Positions 47,184 to 56,344 of a stretch of DNA of 64,000 bases are shown piece after piece (position 1 is the first letter of the stretch; each line of letters opens with the position of its first letter). Under the pieces are notes generated by a model that was given only the letters and a program-made list of their open reading frames with translations, did not search any database and had not been told where the DNA came from. The translations under genes were made by a program, and so were the position numbers. The stretch is from Sutcliffiella horikoshii DSM 8719 (GTDB lineage: Bacteria > Bacillota > Bacilli > Bacillales > Bacillaceae_I), in assembly GCA_001648575.1 (NCBI GenBank), contig LQXN01000067.1, forward strand, positions 310,001 through 374,000. The letters run 5' to 3'.

Positions 47184-47330
47184 TCACTATTTCCCTCCCT
47201 TTTCTTTCATTATATTTAATAGTAGGCTTTTCATTCCACTTTTAAGTTTTAGTAGATACTGGTAGAGTTATCCTATATATACCCTTATTGAAAAAAAAGA
47301 ATACTTTTTTCAATTTGTACAAATAAAAAA

Positions 47331-47594
47331 ACTGGATTCTCTTGGAATCCAGTCAGTGTGTAGACAAAATTATTTTATTTTGAGATATGCAATACCTATG
47401 TTGATCGTAGTGGAAGGCGCGCAGACTTCTGCGGGAGGAAGGGACAGGGAAGACCCCGCAGGGCGAAAGCCCGAGGAGGCTTCCGGACCGCCCGCGAAAA
47501 GCGAAGCGCCTGGAACGAAGATCAACAGCAGGATGCAAATTTAAAAATTTTTAGGGCTTTGTCAACAGTCTGACTGGATTCTCTTGAATCCAGT
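47331..47594. repeat. Family A repeat bracketed by two copies of the ylbB terminator hairpin
   Basis: The element is 47353-47573 (221 bp) with ends TCAGTGTGTAGACAAA and TTTGTCAACAGTCTGA. The left flank CTGGATTCTCTTGGAATCCAG and right flank CTGGATTCTCTTGAATCCAG are the same hairpin less one loop base. The right hairpin lies 14 bp after the ylbB stop. The core ends GTTGATC and GATCAAC are complementary. Confidence 0.9.
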
Positions 47595-47607
47595 CAGACA
47601 TTAGATG

Positions 47608-48021
47608 TTATTCTTCTGAGATTTCACTTAGCGCTTCTCCTGCTTGATCATCGGAATAGTCGCGGATTGCTAAATCTCCGAGCGAAACAATACCGATAAG
47701 GCCGCCATTCTCGACTACGGGCAACCTTCTTATTTGGTGTTCAGCCATCGTATGAGCTGCTTCTTCAATTGACGCATCTGGTCCGATGGTAATCAAGTGG
47801 TCACTCATTACATTGGTTACAGAATTTGAGCCAGGATGCTTTTCTGCAATTCCTCTTACGACAAGATCTCTATCCGTTATCATTCCAAGCAGCTGACCAT
47901 TTTCTACAATTGGGATTGCTCCAACATCCAAGTCCTTCATTTTGGTTGCCACTTCAAAGACATTATCAAGTGGTGTGCAAAAATCAACATTTGTTGTCAT
48001 GACCTCACGTACAGTTTGCAT
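47608..48021 (-). CDS. ylbB: CBS-domain protein YlbB
   Basis: A 137-residue protein made of two CBS domains (VGAIPIVENGQLLGMITDRDLVVRG and IRRLPVVENGGLIGIVSLGDLAIR). Such pairs usually bind adenine nucleotides and act as energy sensors; the partner is unknown. GGAGG precedes the ATG. Confidence 0.92.
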   Translation of the reverse strand: MQTVREVMTTNVDFCTPLDNVFEVATKMKDLDVGAIPIVENGQLLGMITDRDLVVRGIAEKHPGSNSVTNVMSDHLITIGPDASIEEAAHTMAEHQIRRLPVVENGGLIGIVSLGDLAIRDYSDDQAGEALSEISEE

Positions 48022-48259
48022 ATTACGACCTCCAATAAATTTCTTACATACCTGTGCATATATTAGAGGAGGATAAGAGTAACCCTTCTCTCATCCTTAG
48101 GTTCACCATTTTCTACAAAATCATGACTTTTTCCAAAAAACTTTCTATGACAAGGATAGTTATTCTATTCCTTATTGAAAGTTATCCGCTTTCGTACTAT
48201 TATTAACAGGGAGCATACTTATTTTCGAGATGTAGAGATAGAAAAAGGAGTGTACATAC

Positions 48260-48616
48260 ATGAAGATTGAAAATACAGGATTTGAAAATGAAAGAGTAGA
48301 TTTAGCCCGTTTAACGGACATTTTTGAGGATTTAGGTTTTGACCTTGCTGGTCAATGGGATTATGAAAGAGTAACTTTCGACCGGAAATTTGAAACGAAA
48401 GAAGGCGTGTTCTACCTTCGCGTTCAAGGGTATGCGGTAGAAGGAGATGTTGGTGGTTCCAATGCGATGATCAATTTGTTAACACCACTTTTAGGCAAGC
48501 ATTACTACCCGCATGGTGTAGAATACGGTGAAGGTGAAACATTCCCGTCCAATGTTGTTTCCACTTCAAAATCTTTGTTAAAACAAGCAAAAGAACGCAT
48601 GGATGCAATTAAATAA
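48260..48616 (+). CDS. ylbA: YugN-like family protein YlbA
   Basis: A 118-residue protein of the YugN-like family (LAGQWDYERVTFDRKFE, then YLRVQGYAVEGDV and LLGKHYYPHGVEYGEGE). It matches YlbA in length and position. Function unknown. AAAAAGGAG precedes the ATG. Confidence 0.85.
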   Translation: MKIENTGFENERVDLARLTDIFEDLGFDLAGQWDYERVTFDRKFETKEGVFYLRVQGYAVEGDVGGSNAMINLLTPLLGKHYYPHGVEYGEGETFPSNVVSTSKSLLKQAKERMDAIK

Positions 48617-48630
48617 TATTAGCGGCTATA

Positions 48631-48671
48631 AAAGGTGATTCGCTGGTGTAAAAACCAGTCTTCACCTTTTT
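48631..48671. terminator. Bidirectional terminator between ylbA and the Asp23-like gene
   Basis: AAAAGGTGA pairs with TCACCTTTT and an inner GCTGGT/ACCAG stem continues it; flanked by T-rich sequence on the right and A-rich on the left. Confidence 0.85.
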
Positions 48672-49021
48672 TAATTTGTCTTAATCGGCATGGATAATCG
48701 ATCGACATAAACATTCACTGCTTTTACCGTGTTACCTGTAATTATTTCAATTTCATTTTTTATCAGCTTCTGGAGATCCTGAGCCTTAAGAAGTATGCAT
48801 TGATCGTAATCGACTTCAATAAAGATATCAACCAAGATGTTATCATCACTATCATATTGTATAATTGCATTATTAAGGTGATCTTTTCTGATTATGGAAT
48901 AAAATTTACCAAGCAGTCTGGGTGGCAGAGTTCTTATTCCACCGATATCAGAAACACATATTGAAATAACTGTTTGAAGCAGCATAGTACTCACATCAGC
49001 ATTTTTTTTGAGCTCCAACAT
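48671..49021 (-). CDS. Asp23/Gls24 family-like protein
   Basis: A 116-residue protein with the family pattern in its second half: ILVDIFIEVDYDQCILLKAQDLQKLIKN followed by TGNTVKAVNVYVDRL. Family members are envelope-stress or membrane-associated scaffold proteins. AGGAGG precedes the ATG. It is not part of the B. subtilis ylb cluster. Confidence 0.75.
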   Translation of the reverse strand: MLELKKNADVSTMLLQTVISICVSDIGGIRTLPPRLLGKFYSIIRKDHLNNAIIQYDSDDNILVDIFIEVDYDQCILLKAQDLQKLIKNEIEIITGNTVKAVNVYVDRLSMPIKTN

Positions 49022-49235
49022 AAGATTGACCTCCTAAAAAAGTATAGGGCTTTTGTTATTTTATGTGTTTGCACGGTAAATGGTGCATGGATGACTTTAA
49101 ATATCAATCCCCTATGTTTTACATTTAAATCATATTTCTTATTAGAGCACATATTTATTTTCTTACATACTGTTATTTAACGAAAATACATACTATAATT
49201 AATATAGGAATTTGGAATTAGAAAGGAGACATCCA

Positions 49236-50294
49236 TTGTCAACGCTGTTTAGTATTCGAACACTTTTTATTCTGCTTGTTATTGCGGCGATAGCTTTAAT
49301 TGCTTTTTTTATATTGCCTGTTTCCATACCGATCATCATTGCGTTAATAACGGCCCTGTTTCTTGAACCTCTTGTAAGAATGATTCAAGGACGTGCCAAA
49401 CTAAAAAGGAATCTTTCCGTATTCATCGTATTTTTAATGTTCGTCACGAGCATTGGAATAATGGGCTACTTTTTGACAACTAAAGTTATAACAGAAGCAA
49501 TAAGCCTGGTAGAAAACGCACCTTCCTACATAAATGAAGTGAATCGGGTATGGCGAGATTTCCAGGTTGATTTGAATAACGCCTCCGAGGATCTTCCACC
49601 TGAATTTGTCAGTGAAATAAGTCTACAGGTAGACAAAATACTTTATGACTTAAGGATTTATTTAACAGACTTATTCAATATCCAGAACGTAAAGAGCCTT
49701 TTTACCAACATACCTAATTATCTGGTCAGTTTTATTGTCTACTTGATTGCATTGTTTCTGTTTCTACTTGATTTGCCTCGGTTGAAGGCAGGTATTTACT
49801 CCCACCTGAAGGAAGAAACGGCAGACAAAGTCAATTTTATGAGTTCCAGATTATCATATGTAATTTTCGGATTTTTTAAAGCACAGTTTTTAGTTAGTAT
49901 AATCATTTTCTTTGTTACATTAATTGGATTACTATTCATCGCACCTGAAGTTGCATTAATAATGGCCTTTATCATTTGGGTCATCGACTTCATCCCTATA
50001 ATCGGATCCATTGTCATATTGGGGCCATGGGCTCTGTTTCACCTTATTACAGGTGATATTGGCCTTGGAACGCAACTCGCTATCTTGGCTGTTGTGCTGT
50101 TAATAATACGACGGACCGTAGAACCTAAAGTAATGGGTAGCCATATAGGACTTTCCCCATTAGCTACACTAATCGCCATGTATTTAGGATTGAAACTGAT
50201 TGGTATACTAGGATTCATTGTCGGTCCACTCTTACTGATTGCGTTCAATTCCGCACGTGAAGCAGGAATAATCAAGATGAATTTTAGAATATAA
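49236..50294 (+). CDS. AI-2E/PerM-type membrane protein, YtvI-like
   Basis: A 352-residue protein with about eight membrane segments and a soluble stretch at about 85-150. TTG 49236 is the start, 6 nt after AAAGGAGA. The C-terminal half has the family motifs IDFIPIIGSIVILGPW and GSHIGLSPLATLIAMYLGLKLIGILGFIVGP. It resembles the sporulation protein YtvI but could be another family paralogue. Convergent with the DUF420 gene. Confidence 0.85.
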   Translation: MSTLFSIRTLFILLVIAAIALIAFFILPVSIPIIIALITALFLEPLVRMIQGRAKLKRNLSVFIVFLMFVTSIGIMGYFLTTKVITEAISLVENAPSYINEVNRVWRDFQVDLNNASEDLPPEFVSEISLQVDKILYDLRIYLTDLFNIQNVKSLFTNIPNYLVSFIVYLIALFLFLLDLPRLKAGIYSHLKEETADKVNFMSSRLSYVIFGFFKAQFLVSIIIFFVTLIGLLFIAPEVALIMAFIIWVIDFIPIIGSIVILGPWALFHLITGDIGLGTQLAILAVVLLIIRRTVEPKVMGSHIGLSPLATLIAMYLGLKLIGILGFIVGPLLLIAFNSAREAGIIKMNFRI

Positions 50295-50301
50295 CGTTAA
50301 A

Positions 50302-50332
50302 AAAGGTGCTTGGACAAATGTCCAAACACCTT
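50302..50332 (+). terminator. Terminator of the YtvI-like gene
   Basis: AAGGTG-TTGGACA pairs with TGTCCAA-CACCTT with a one-base mismatch, preceded by A-run and followed by a run of eight T. Confidence 0.9.
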
Positions 50333-50339
50333 TTTTTAT

Positions 50340-50524
50340 AAGGCTGCTTTCGTATACTTTGTACTTTTCGTATTTTCCAATCAGCCCGTTATATTACTTA
50401 CTATCGTGCATTTTCCCTGATGTGCTATGAATACTGCTTGCAAATTCAAGACTATATTAGTAACGAAAAGTCCAATTGCCGACTTTTCACCTATAAATAA
50501 CAACAACTTTTGAGAAAGAGCCTT
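50340..50524 (-). repeat. Family C repeat, intact copy 2
   Basis: A 185-bp element in inverted orientation to copy 1, with ends AAGGCTGCTTTCG and CTTTTGAGAAAGAGCCTT. It fills the whole gap from the T-run of the preceding terminator to the stop codon of the DUF420 gene. The two intact copies look roughly 80-85 percent alike by eye. Confidence 0.88.
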
Positions 50525-50992
50525 TTATAATCCCAGTATCGCTTTGAAAACGGAAGTGGTCTCCCCGCCCTGATAGATTACATACAACAGAAGGTAAACC
50601 GCTACACCAGTTATTGCAGTAGAAAACCAAATAATGCTAGTAATCGGACCAAGCCTTCTGTGCTTATCTAATCGATTTTTATACCCTGTCCATAATGTAA
50701 TGATTCCCATTACAGCCCCTATAGTAGCAAGGGTTATGTGGAACAAAAGAAAAATTGTATAGTACAATTTGATATCATCTGGTCCGCCAAAACTCGTGTT
50801 ACCGACAAAAATTGTTCTTGAAGCATAAATGATAAAGAAAATGATAGCGAATATTGCAGCGAAAAACATCACTTTTTTATGCGCTTCGATTTTCCTTTTA
50901 ACTATTAGGTACCATCCGATTGCCACAAAAATGGCACTCAATACAATGAAAAATGTACTGATGGTCGGCATTATTGGTATTGAATAATCCAT
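50525..50992 (-). CDS. DUF420 family membrane protein (YozB-like)
   Basis: A 155-residue protein with about five membrane segments. DUF420 proteins are often linked to cytochrome oxidase genes and share a plan with haem-copper assembly proteins. Conserved His residues are visible in LLFHITLATIG and KHRRLGPI. GGGGAGAAAG precedes the ATG, 41 bp after ctaG. Exact function unknown. Confidence 0.85.
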   Translation of the reverse strand: MDYSIPIMPTISTFFIVLSAIFVAIGWYLIVKRKIEAHKKVMFFAAIFAIIFFIIYASRTIFVGNTSFGGPDDIKLYYTIFLLFHITLATIGAVMGIITLWTGYKNRLDKHRRLGPITSIIWFSTAITGVAVYLLLYVIYQGGETTSVFKAILGL

Positions 50993-51032
50993 TTCTTTCT
51001 CCCCTCAAACTAGCTTGATGCTATCTTTCCAA

Positions 51033-51941
51033 TCACTCTGCTACTTTTGGATGCATTGCCTTATTCAGGTCCAATTCGTCCTTCTCACGCTCACGTCTGG
51101 CCCATCCGAAGAATACATAAGCAAGTATGCTTCCATACATGATTTCTTGAATGATTTTCATGATAACCCCGCCTAACTGCTGATCTTCTACCAGCGGCAA
51201 CGCATTAAATATCTCAGGTCCACCAAGATCAAGTCCTGCTAATGTTCCTGCAGGTACACATAATTCAAGAGCTGCAAGCCACGCCGTCATTTCTGAGTAG
51301 GTCGCATATAGTGGCTGTTCGGCGAAAATGATCAGGGCACACGCAGGTGTAAGCAACATCCCATCAGCCATGATATAACCGATTTTCTTGATACCAGATA
51401 AACGTTGCTCCTCAGGAAGTGGATTAACAAGAGGCCACCACATGATGAATGCCCCGACAAACATAACTGTCATATAAGTTGTGTGATAGAGCATATCAAC
51501 TTTTATCGTGTCAAATACTACAGGGATATGATAAAGGGAAAATAAAACATTGAAAAACAATAATGCAATCAATGGTTTAGATATAAATCTGAACAGCGGT
51601 TTGACGACCGGAAGATTAATAATTTTTCTAAGGACCCAAGCCGGCATACCCATCAATAGGATCGGCGGGATAACTAGATACAAGATAGCCATTTGGGTCA
51701 TATGCGCACTAAGCATCAAGTGACTTAGTAAATCGACCGGTGAGCCTTTTACCAAATAGAACAAGATCATACTGACTAGAAAAAATGTCCTTTGTTTATT
51801 TGATATCTGTTCAGAATCCTTGAAGCGGTGACGCCCTTTTCCAGTAATATAGAAATAAGTAACAGTTATAAGTATGGTGGTAACTAATAAATATGGACTC
51901 CATAAAGCTTGAAATCCAAACATGTCCAAGTTGCCAATCAT
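51033..51941 (-). CDS. ctaG: Cytochrome c oxidase assembly factor CtaG
   Basis: A 302-residue polytopic protein of the caa3_CtaG family with about seven membrane segments (HLMLSAHMTQMAILYLVIPPILLMG, YHTTYMTVMFVGAFIMWWPL). B. subtilis CtaG is needed for active caa3 oxidase, probably in copper insertion. TGAGGTG precedes the ATG. A terminator after ctaF separates it from the structural genes. Confidence 0.95.
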   Translation of the reverse strand: MIGNLDMFGFQALWSPYLLVTTILITVTYFYITGKGRHRFKDSEQISNKQRTFFLVSMILFYLVKGSPVDLLSHLMLSAHMTQMAILYLVIPPILLMGMPAWVLRKIINLPVVKPLFRFISKPLIALLFFNVLFSLYHIPVVFDTIKVDMLYHTTYMTVMFVGAFIMWWPLVNPLPEEQRLSGIKKIGYIMADGMLLTPACALIIFAEQPLYATYSEMTAWLAALELCVPAGTLAGLDLGGPEIFNALPLVEDQQLGGVIMKIIQEIMYGSILAYVFFGWARREREKDELDLNKAMHPKVAE

Positions 51942-52115
51942 TCTGAAATCACCTCAATTTTATGAAAGCTAATTAACTTCCACTTTACATATAAACATTA
52001 TACTATACAAAGTTGACCCCATTCAATGTGGTGGGGATAAGCTTCGTTCCATTAATAGCAAGTGTCATTATTTAGACAAGGTTCGGAAACTGAATTCAGC
52101 TCGGAAGGAACAAGC

Positions 52116-52146
52116 AAAAAGGCAGCCTACTAGAGGCTGCCTTTTT
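52116..52146 (-). terminator. Terminator of the ctaCDEF operon
   Basis: AAAAAGGCAGCC and GGCTGCCTTTTT pair over 12 bp with a 7-nt loop, lying 7 bp after the ctaF stop. On the minus strand the T-run follows directly. Confidence 0.93.
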
Positions 52147-52152
52147 ATTATT

Positions 52153-52485
52153 TCACCACCAAACGATAGTAGTGAATGCCAATACTGTGATTAACCCAAC
52201 TGCAAGACCAGAGTATAAGAATAACGCTGGTGTTTCATGCCCTTTGTGGTTCATGTGCATGAAATAGTAAAGTTGGAAGATACATTGTACAACTGCAAGC
52301 AGAATGATGAACGGTACGATGAAGTACTTGGACATTTCTGCACCAACAGCCAAGAAAGCAATGAGTGTAAGGAATATCATCAATACAAACGATACAACCT
52401 GGTATTTCATTTCTTCCTTATTTTTTTTACGACGGAATTCTAAATCTACTTTTGGGTTACCTGTATTTGATTGAGTATTTGCCAT
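52153..52485 (-). CDS. ctaF: Cytochrome caa3 oxidase subunit IV (CtaF)
   Basis: A 110-residue protein with three membrane segments and the subunit IV pattern VQCIFQLYYFMHMNHKGHETPALFLYSG. Last structural gene of the operon, 6 bp after ctaE. Confidence 0.95.
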   Translation of the reverse strand: MANTQSNTGNPKVDLEFRRKKNKEEMKYQVVSFVLMIFLTLIAFLAVGAEMSKYFIVPFIILLAVVQCIFQLYYFMHMNHKGHETPALFLYSGLAVGLITVLAFTTIVWW

Positions 52486-52491
52486 CAGTCA

Positions 52492-53115
52492 TCACACCAA
52501 TCCCATTAAATATACTACAGTAAAGATGAATAACCATACAACGTCGATAAAGTGCCAGTATAATGATGCAACATAGAACTTAGGAGCGTTGTACAGATCC
52601 AAACCACGTCTCATATTACGAATCAATAATGTTCCGATCCATAATAATCCGAAGAATACGTGGGCACCGTGAGTACCAACTAGAACATAGAATGCAGAAC
52701 CAAATGCGCTACTAGTAATCGTATGGCCCAAATGGATATAATGAACGAACTCATAAATCTCCAAGATCAAGAAAGATAATCCCAGAAGCCATGTAATTCC
52801 CATCCATAATTGCATCTTTTTGAAGTTGAAGTTTTTCATATGGTACATTGCGTACACACTTGTTAAAGAACTTGTCAAAAGAATCATCGTTGCCGCGAAT
52901 ACAAGCCCTAATTCAAATAATTCTTTTTGGTCTGGTCCAGCTACAATGGAATCAGGTCCGCTAAGAGCTAAATATGTGGCAAACAATGAAGCAAATAGAA
53001 CAGTCTCCCCGCCTAGGAATAGCCAGAAGCCTAAAAACTTATTTTTACCTTCAAGGGTCGCCTTTTCAGGCGAAGCTGGGAATGTTTCTGCTGTTAATTT
53101 CTCTTCTGTATGCAT
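52492..53115 (-). CDS. ctaE: Cytochrome caa3 oxidase subunit III (CtaE)
   Basis: A 207-residue protein with five membrane segments. Subunit III motifs: KFLGFWLFLGGETVLFASLFATYL, GTHGAHVFFGLLWI and YWHFIDVVWLFIF. Its ATG overlaps the ctaD stop codon by one base (TAATG); GGGGGCG lies upstream. Confidence 0.97.
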   Translation of the reverse strand: MHTEEKLTAETFPASPEKATLEGKNKFLGFWLFLGGETVLFASLFATYLALSGPDSIVAGPDQKELFELGLVFAATMILLTSSLTSVYAMYHMKNFNFKKMQLWMGITWLLGLSFLILEIYEFVHYIHLGHTITSSAFGSAFYVLVGTHGAHVFFGLLWIGTLLIRNMRRGLDLYNAPKFYVASLYWHFIDVVWLFIFTVVYLMGLV

Positions 53116-54986
53116 TATAGCTTCGCCCCCTTGTCATCATCTTCAGCAAGAAGATCTTCTTTATGAATATGATATCCATGATCATCAAGAATAGAACGGA
53201 AGAACATGGCACCAAAAGTTACTAATAATCCAATGATCATTACCGGGATACCCCAAGCGTAATCATTTTTGAATAGCACACCAAATGCTGCAATGAACAG
53301 ACCAAATGAAATGATAAACGGAAGTATGGAACCGTTTGGCATATGAATGTCACCAATTGGCTCTGCAGGGGTCATGCCCTTCTTGCCTTCCATTTTTTCA
53401 ACCCATAAAGGATCAAGTCCACGGACAAGTGGTGTTTGAGTAAAGTTGTGCTCTGGTGGTGGTGAAGGAATGGACCATTCTAATGTACGGCCATAGCCCC
53501 AAGCATCGCCAGCAACTGTTTGCTTGCTTAAAGAAGTCTTAACGATATTAATGAATAATACAATTGTTGCAAGTGCCATGAAGATAGCTCCAATGGAACT
53601 GATCAGGTTGGCAAGATCCCATCCTAAATCCTTACCGAATGTGAATACACGACGTGGCATACCCATTAAGCCAAGGAAATGCTGGATGAAGAAAGTTAAA
53701 TGGAAACCGATGAAGAATAACCAGAAAGTGATTTTTCCAAGGGTCTCATCCAAGATTTTACCGAAGATCTTCGGCCACCAGTAGTGTAGACCAGCAAATA
53801 GACCAAACACTACCCCACCTACGATTACGTAGTGGAAGTGAGCAACAACGAAATAAGAATCATGGTACTGATAATCAGCTGCTGCGGAAGCTAGCATTAC
53901 ACCTGTTACCCCACCAAGAACGAAACTTGGGATAAAAGCGATAGACCATAGCATTGCTGTATTGATTTGCAACTGTCCGCCCCACATCGTGAACATCCAG
54001 TTAAATATTTTGATACCTGTTGGAACGGCGATTGCCATTGTAGCTACCGCAAAGATAGCATTCGCAATCGGTCCAAGGCCTGTTGTGAACATGTGGTGGG
54101 CCCATACCATGAATCCTAAGAAACCGATTAGAACTGTCGCGAATACCATGGAAGAATATCCGAATAGGCGTTTCTTAGAGAAGGTTGAGAATACATCAGA
54201 GAAAATACCGAATGCAGGTAAGATCAATATGTATACCTCAGGGTGTCCGAAAATCCAGAACAAGTGTTCCCAAATCACAGTGTTACCACCAAGGTTTGGA
54301 TCAAAGAATGCTGTACCGAACAAACGGTCGAACATTAATAGTGCCAACCCTACAGTTAATGGAGGGAAAGCGAAAAGAATCAGTGCAGATGCTACAAACG
54401 TGGACCAAGTGAATAATGGCATACGCATGTATGTCATACCAGGTGCACGCATATTGATGATTGTAACAAGGAAGTTGATTCCCCCGATTAGTGTACCAAT
54501 ACCCGAAATCTGGAGTCCTAATGCGTAAAAGTCAATCCCATGACCATCAGATGCCAATGATAGAGATGCATAAGAAGTCCAACCAGCATCAGGTGCCCCA
54601 CCTAAAAACCAACTAAGGTTAAGGAAGACTCCTCCAAAGAAGAATAACCAGAAGCCCAAGGCGTTGATAAAAGGAAACGCAACATCACGTGCTCCAATTT
54701 GTAAAGGAACAGCAGCGTTCATGAACGCAAACAATAATGGCATCGCTGCCAGGAATATCATTGTTGTTCCATGCATAGTAAGTATTTCATTATAAAGACC
54801 AGCAGCTAAAAAATCGTTATTTGGAATAGCAAGCTGGATACGAATGAACATCGCTTCCAGGCCACCAACGATAAAGAAGAATCCGCCGGCAATAAGGTAA
54901 AGGATGGCGATTTTTTTATGGTCAACCGTTGTCAGGTAGTCCCAGACTGTTGCGCCAAACCCTTTTTTCTGTGCTAACGTACTCAC
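53115..54986 (-). CDS. ctaD: Cytochrome caa3 oxidase subunit I (CtaD)
   Basis: A 623-residue haem-copper oxidase core subunit. Ligands are all present: His72 (haem a, MHGTTM), His248 and Tyr252 (GHPEVY, CuB and crosslinked Tyr), His297-298 (CuB, WAHHMF), His383 (haem a3) and His385 (haem a) in VAHFHYVIVG. K-channel Lys326 is seen in TGIKIF. Reduces oxygen to water and pumps protons. Starts at GTG 54986 with AAGGGAGG upstream. Confidence 0.99.
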   Translation of the reverse strand: MSTLAQKKGFGATVWDYLTTVDHKKIAILYLIAGGFFFIVGGLEAMFIRIQLAIPNNDFLAAGLYNEILTMHGTTMIFLAAMPLLFAFMNAAVPLQIGARDVAFPFINALGFWLFFFGGVFLNLSWFLGGAPDAGWTSYASLSLASDGHGIDFYALGLQISGIGTLIGGINFLVTIINMRAPGMTYMRMPLFTWSTFVASALILFAFPPLTVGLALLMFDRLFGTAFFDPNLGGNTVIWEHLFWIFGHPEVYILILPAFGIFSDVFSTFSKKRLFGYSSMVFATVLIGFLGFMVWAHHMFTTGLGPIANAIFAVATMAIAVPTGIKIFNWMFTMWGGQLQINTAMLWSIAFIPSFVLGGVTGVMLASAAADYQYHDSYFVVAHFHYVIVGGVVFGLFAGLHYWWPKIFGKILDETLGKITFWLFFIGFHLTFFIQHFLGLMGMPRRVFTFGKDLGWDLANLISSIGAIFMALATIVLFINIVKTSLSKQTVAGDAWGYGRTLEWSIPSPPPEHNFTQTPLVRGLDPLWVEKMEGKKGMTPAEPIGDIHMPNGSILPFIISFGLFIAAFGVLFKNDYAWGIPVMIIGLLVTFGAMFFRSILDDHGYHIHKEDLLAEDDDKGAKL

Positions 54987-55011
54987 AATGTAACCTCCCT
55001 TTCTTAAAAAT

Positions 55012-56076
55012 CTATTCTTCGTCTACTTTTAAAGACATTAAGTATTCTACTAGTGCGTCGACTTCTTCTTGATCTAAGTCGCCGTATTTACCTGTCATCA
55101 AGTTACCAGGTTTGATCTCTTCAGGATCTTTAATCCATCTTTCCAATTGTTCAGGAGTATGATCCAAAATACCAGCAATCTTAGTTCTATCTCCAAAGTT
55201 CGTTAAGTTTGGACCTACGTTTGCATCGGCTTGTGGATCTGCTCCGATTGCGTGACATGCGATACAGCTTTGAGCAAAGATTTCTTCCCCTGCTTGAGCA
55301 AGTTCTGTATCCTCGGCAGCATGCTCTGTTCCTTGCATGTCTTCGATCCATTGATCAAACTCATCACGGTCCATTGTTCTTACTTTGAAGTCCATCAATG
55401 CATGTGAAGGTCCGCATAACTCTGCGCACTTTCCGTGGAAAAGGTTTTCTGCCTGACCCACTCGTTCAGAATCAAAGTTCAGCCAGAAACGGTTGGTATT
55501 TTCCGTGTTAGTATCCATTTTCCCTCCAGCAGAAGGAATCCAGAAAGAGTGTTTTACCTGACTTGCTTCCAAGTTGAAGTAAATATCCTCATCTGTTGGA
55601 ACGTAAAGATCTTGACTTGTCACTACGCCATACTCTGGGTATTCAAACTCCCACCAGTAAAGATGTGCAGTAACATTTACTACAAGTGCATCAGAATCGT
55701 CTTTATCCATTTCGGTTACATCAGCGAAATAGAATGTGTATGATACAGTTGGAACTGCCAGGATTAAAAGTAATAAAATCGGAATAACAGTCCAGGTGAT
55801 TTCAAGCTTGTGGCTTCCTTCCACTTGTTTTGGAATAATTTCTTCATCGCCTTTACGTTGGCGGAATTTCACTACAACGTAAACGAAGATGATAGTAACC
55901 ACAAGTACTACAAGAATCATAATTGCTGAGCTTAACAAAATCAGTGATTTTTGCATATCTGCCACTTCACCTACTGGCTGAAGTACAGATAAGAATGGTT
56001 TACCACAGCCTGTTAAGAATAGCGTCATTACACTGAAAAGTGATACTATACGCCAATTAGGTAGCCATTTCTTCAT
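55012..56076 (-). CDS. ctaC: Cytochrome caa3 oxidase subunit II with fused cytochrome c domain (CtaC)
   Basis: A 354-residue lipoprotein (lipobox LTGC, Cys24) with two membrane segments (about 44-68 and 97-115). CuA ligands His176, Cys217, Cys221, His225 and Met228 lie in SFWIP and HGKCAELCGPSHALM. A C-terminal cytochrome c domain has CIACH (271-275) and the axial Met327, which defines the caa3 type. First gene of ctaCDEF. Confidence 0.98.
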   Translation of the reverse strand: MKKWLPNWRIVSLFSVMTLFLTGCGKPFLSVLQPVGEVADMQKSLILLSSAIMILVVLVVTIIFVYVVVKFRQRKGDEEIIPKQVEGSHKLEITWTVIPILLLLILAVPTVSYTFYFADVTEMDKDDSDALVVNVTAHLYWWEFEYPEYGVVTSQDLYVPTDEDIYFNLEASQVKHSFWIPSAGGKMDTNTENTNRFWLNFDSERVGQAENLFHGKCAELCGPSHALMDFKVRTMDRDEFDQWIEDMQGTEHAAEDTELAQAGEEIFAQSCIACHAIGADPQADANVGPNLTNFGDRTKIAGILDHTPEQLERWIKDPEEIKPGNLMTGKYGDLDQEEVDALVEYLMSLKVDEE

Positions 56077-56305
56077 AGCCTAATCAAACCCCTCTTTCAT
56101 ATTTAGTGAGTGAAGTAGAATGTATTGATAAATTCCTTCAAAAGCTTTTGAGAAAGAATCTAATCACAAAGATAGTCGGCAAACCGGATTTCGATCGATT
56201 CAGCCGAACACTTTTACCTCAAAAGGACAATTTTCGCACTCATTGATTACTATACCACAGGTTGTGCCTTTTCACCCTTTAAATTTGAGGTAAATGCGTG
56301 AAACA

Positions 56306-56335
56306 GACAGCTACCCTTTACAAGCAATAGCTGTC
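56306..56335 (-). terminator. Probable weak terminator of ctaB
   Basis: GACAGCTA and TAGCTGTC pair over 8 bp with a 14-nt loop, followed on the minus strand by TGTTT. It starts 9 bp after the ctaB stop. The stem is modest and T-run short, so some read-through into ctaC is plausible. Confidence 0.5.
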
Positions 56336-56344
56336 ATTTTGAAA

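Noticed and set aside
47353-47538. Open frames through the family A repeat (Arg/Ser/Pro-rich, about 60 residues on either strand)
   Set aside because: They fall entirely inside the repeat, lack ribosome binding sites and are the usual by-product of its GC-rich core.
56140-56200. Possible family C fragment (CTTTTGAGAAAGAATC) upstream of ctaC
   Set aside because: Only about 16 bases match and no second block of similarity follows.
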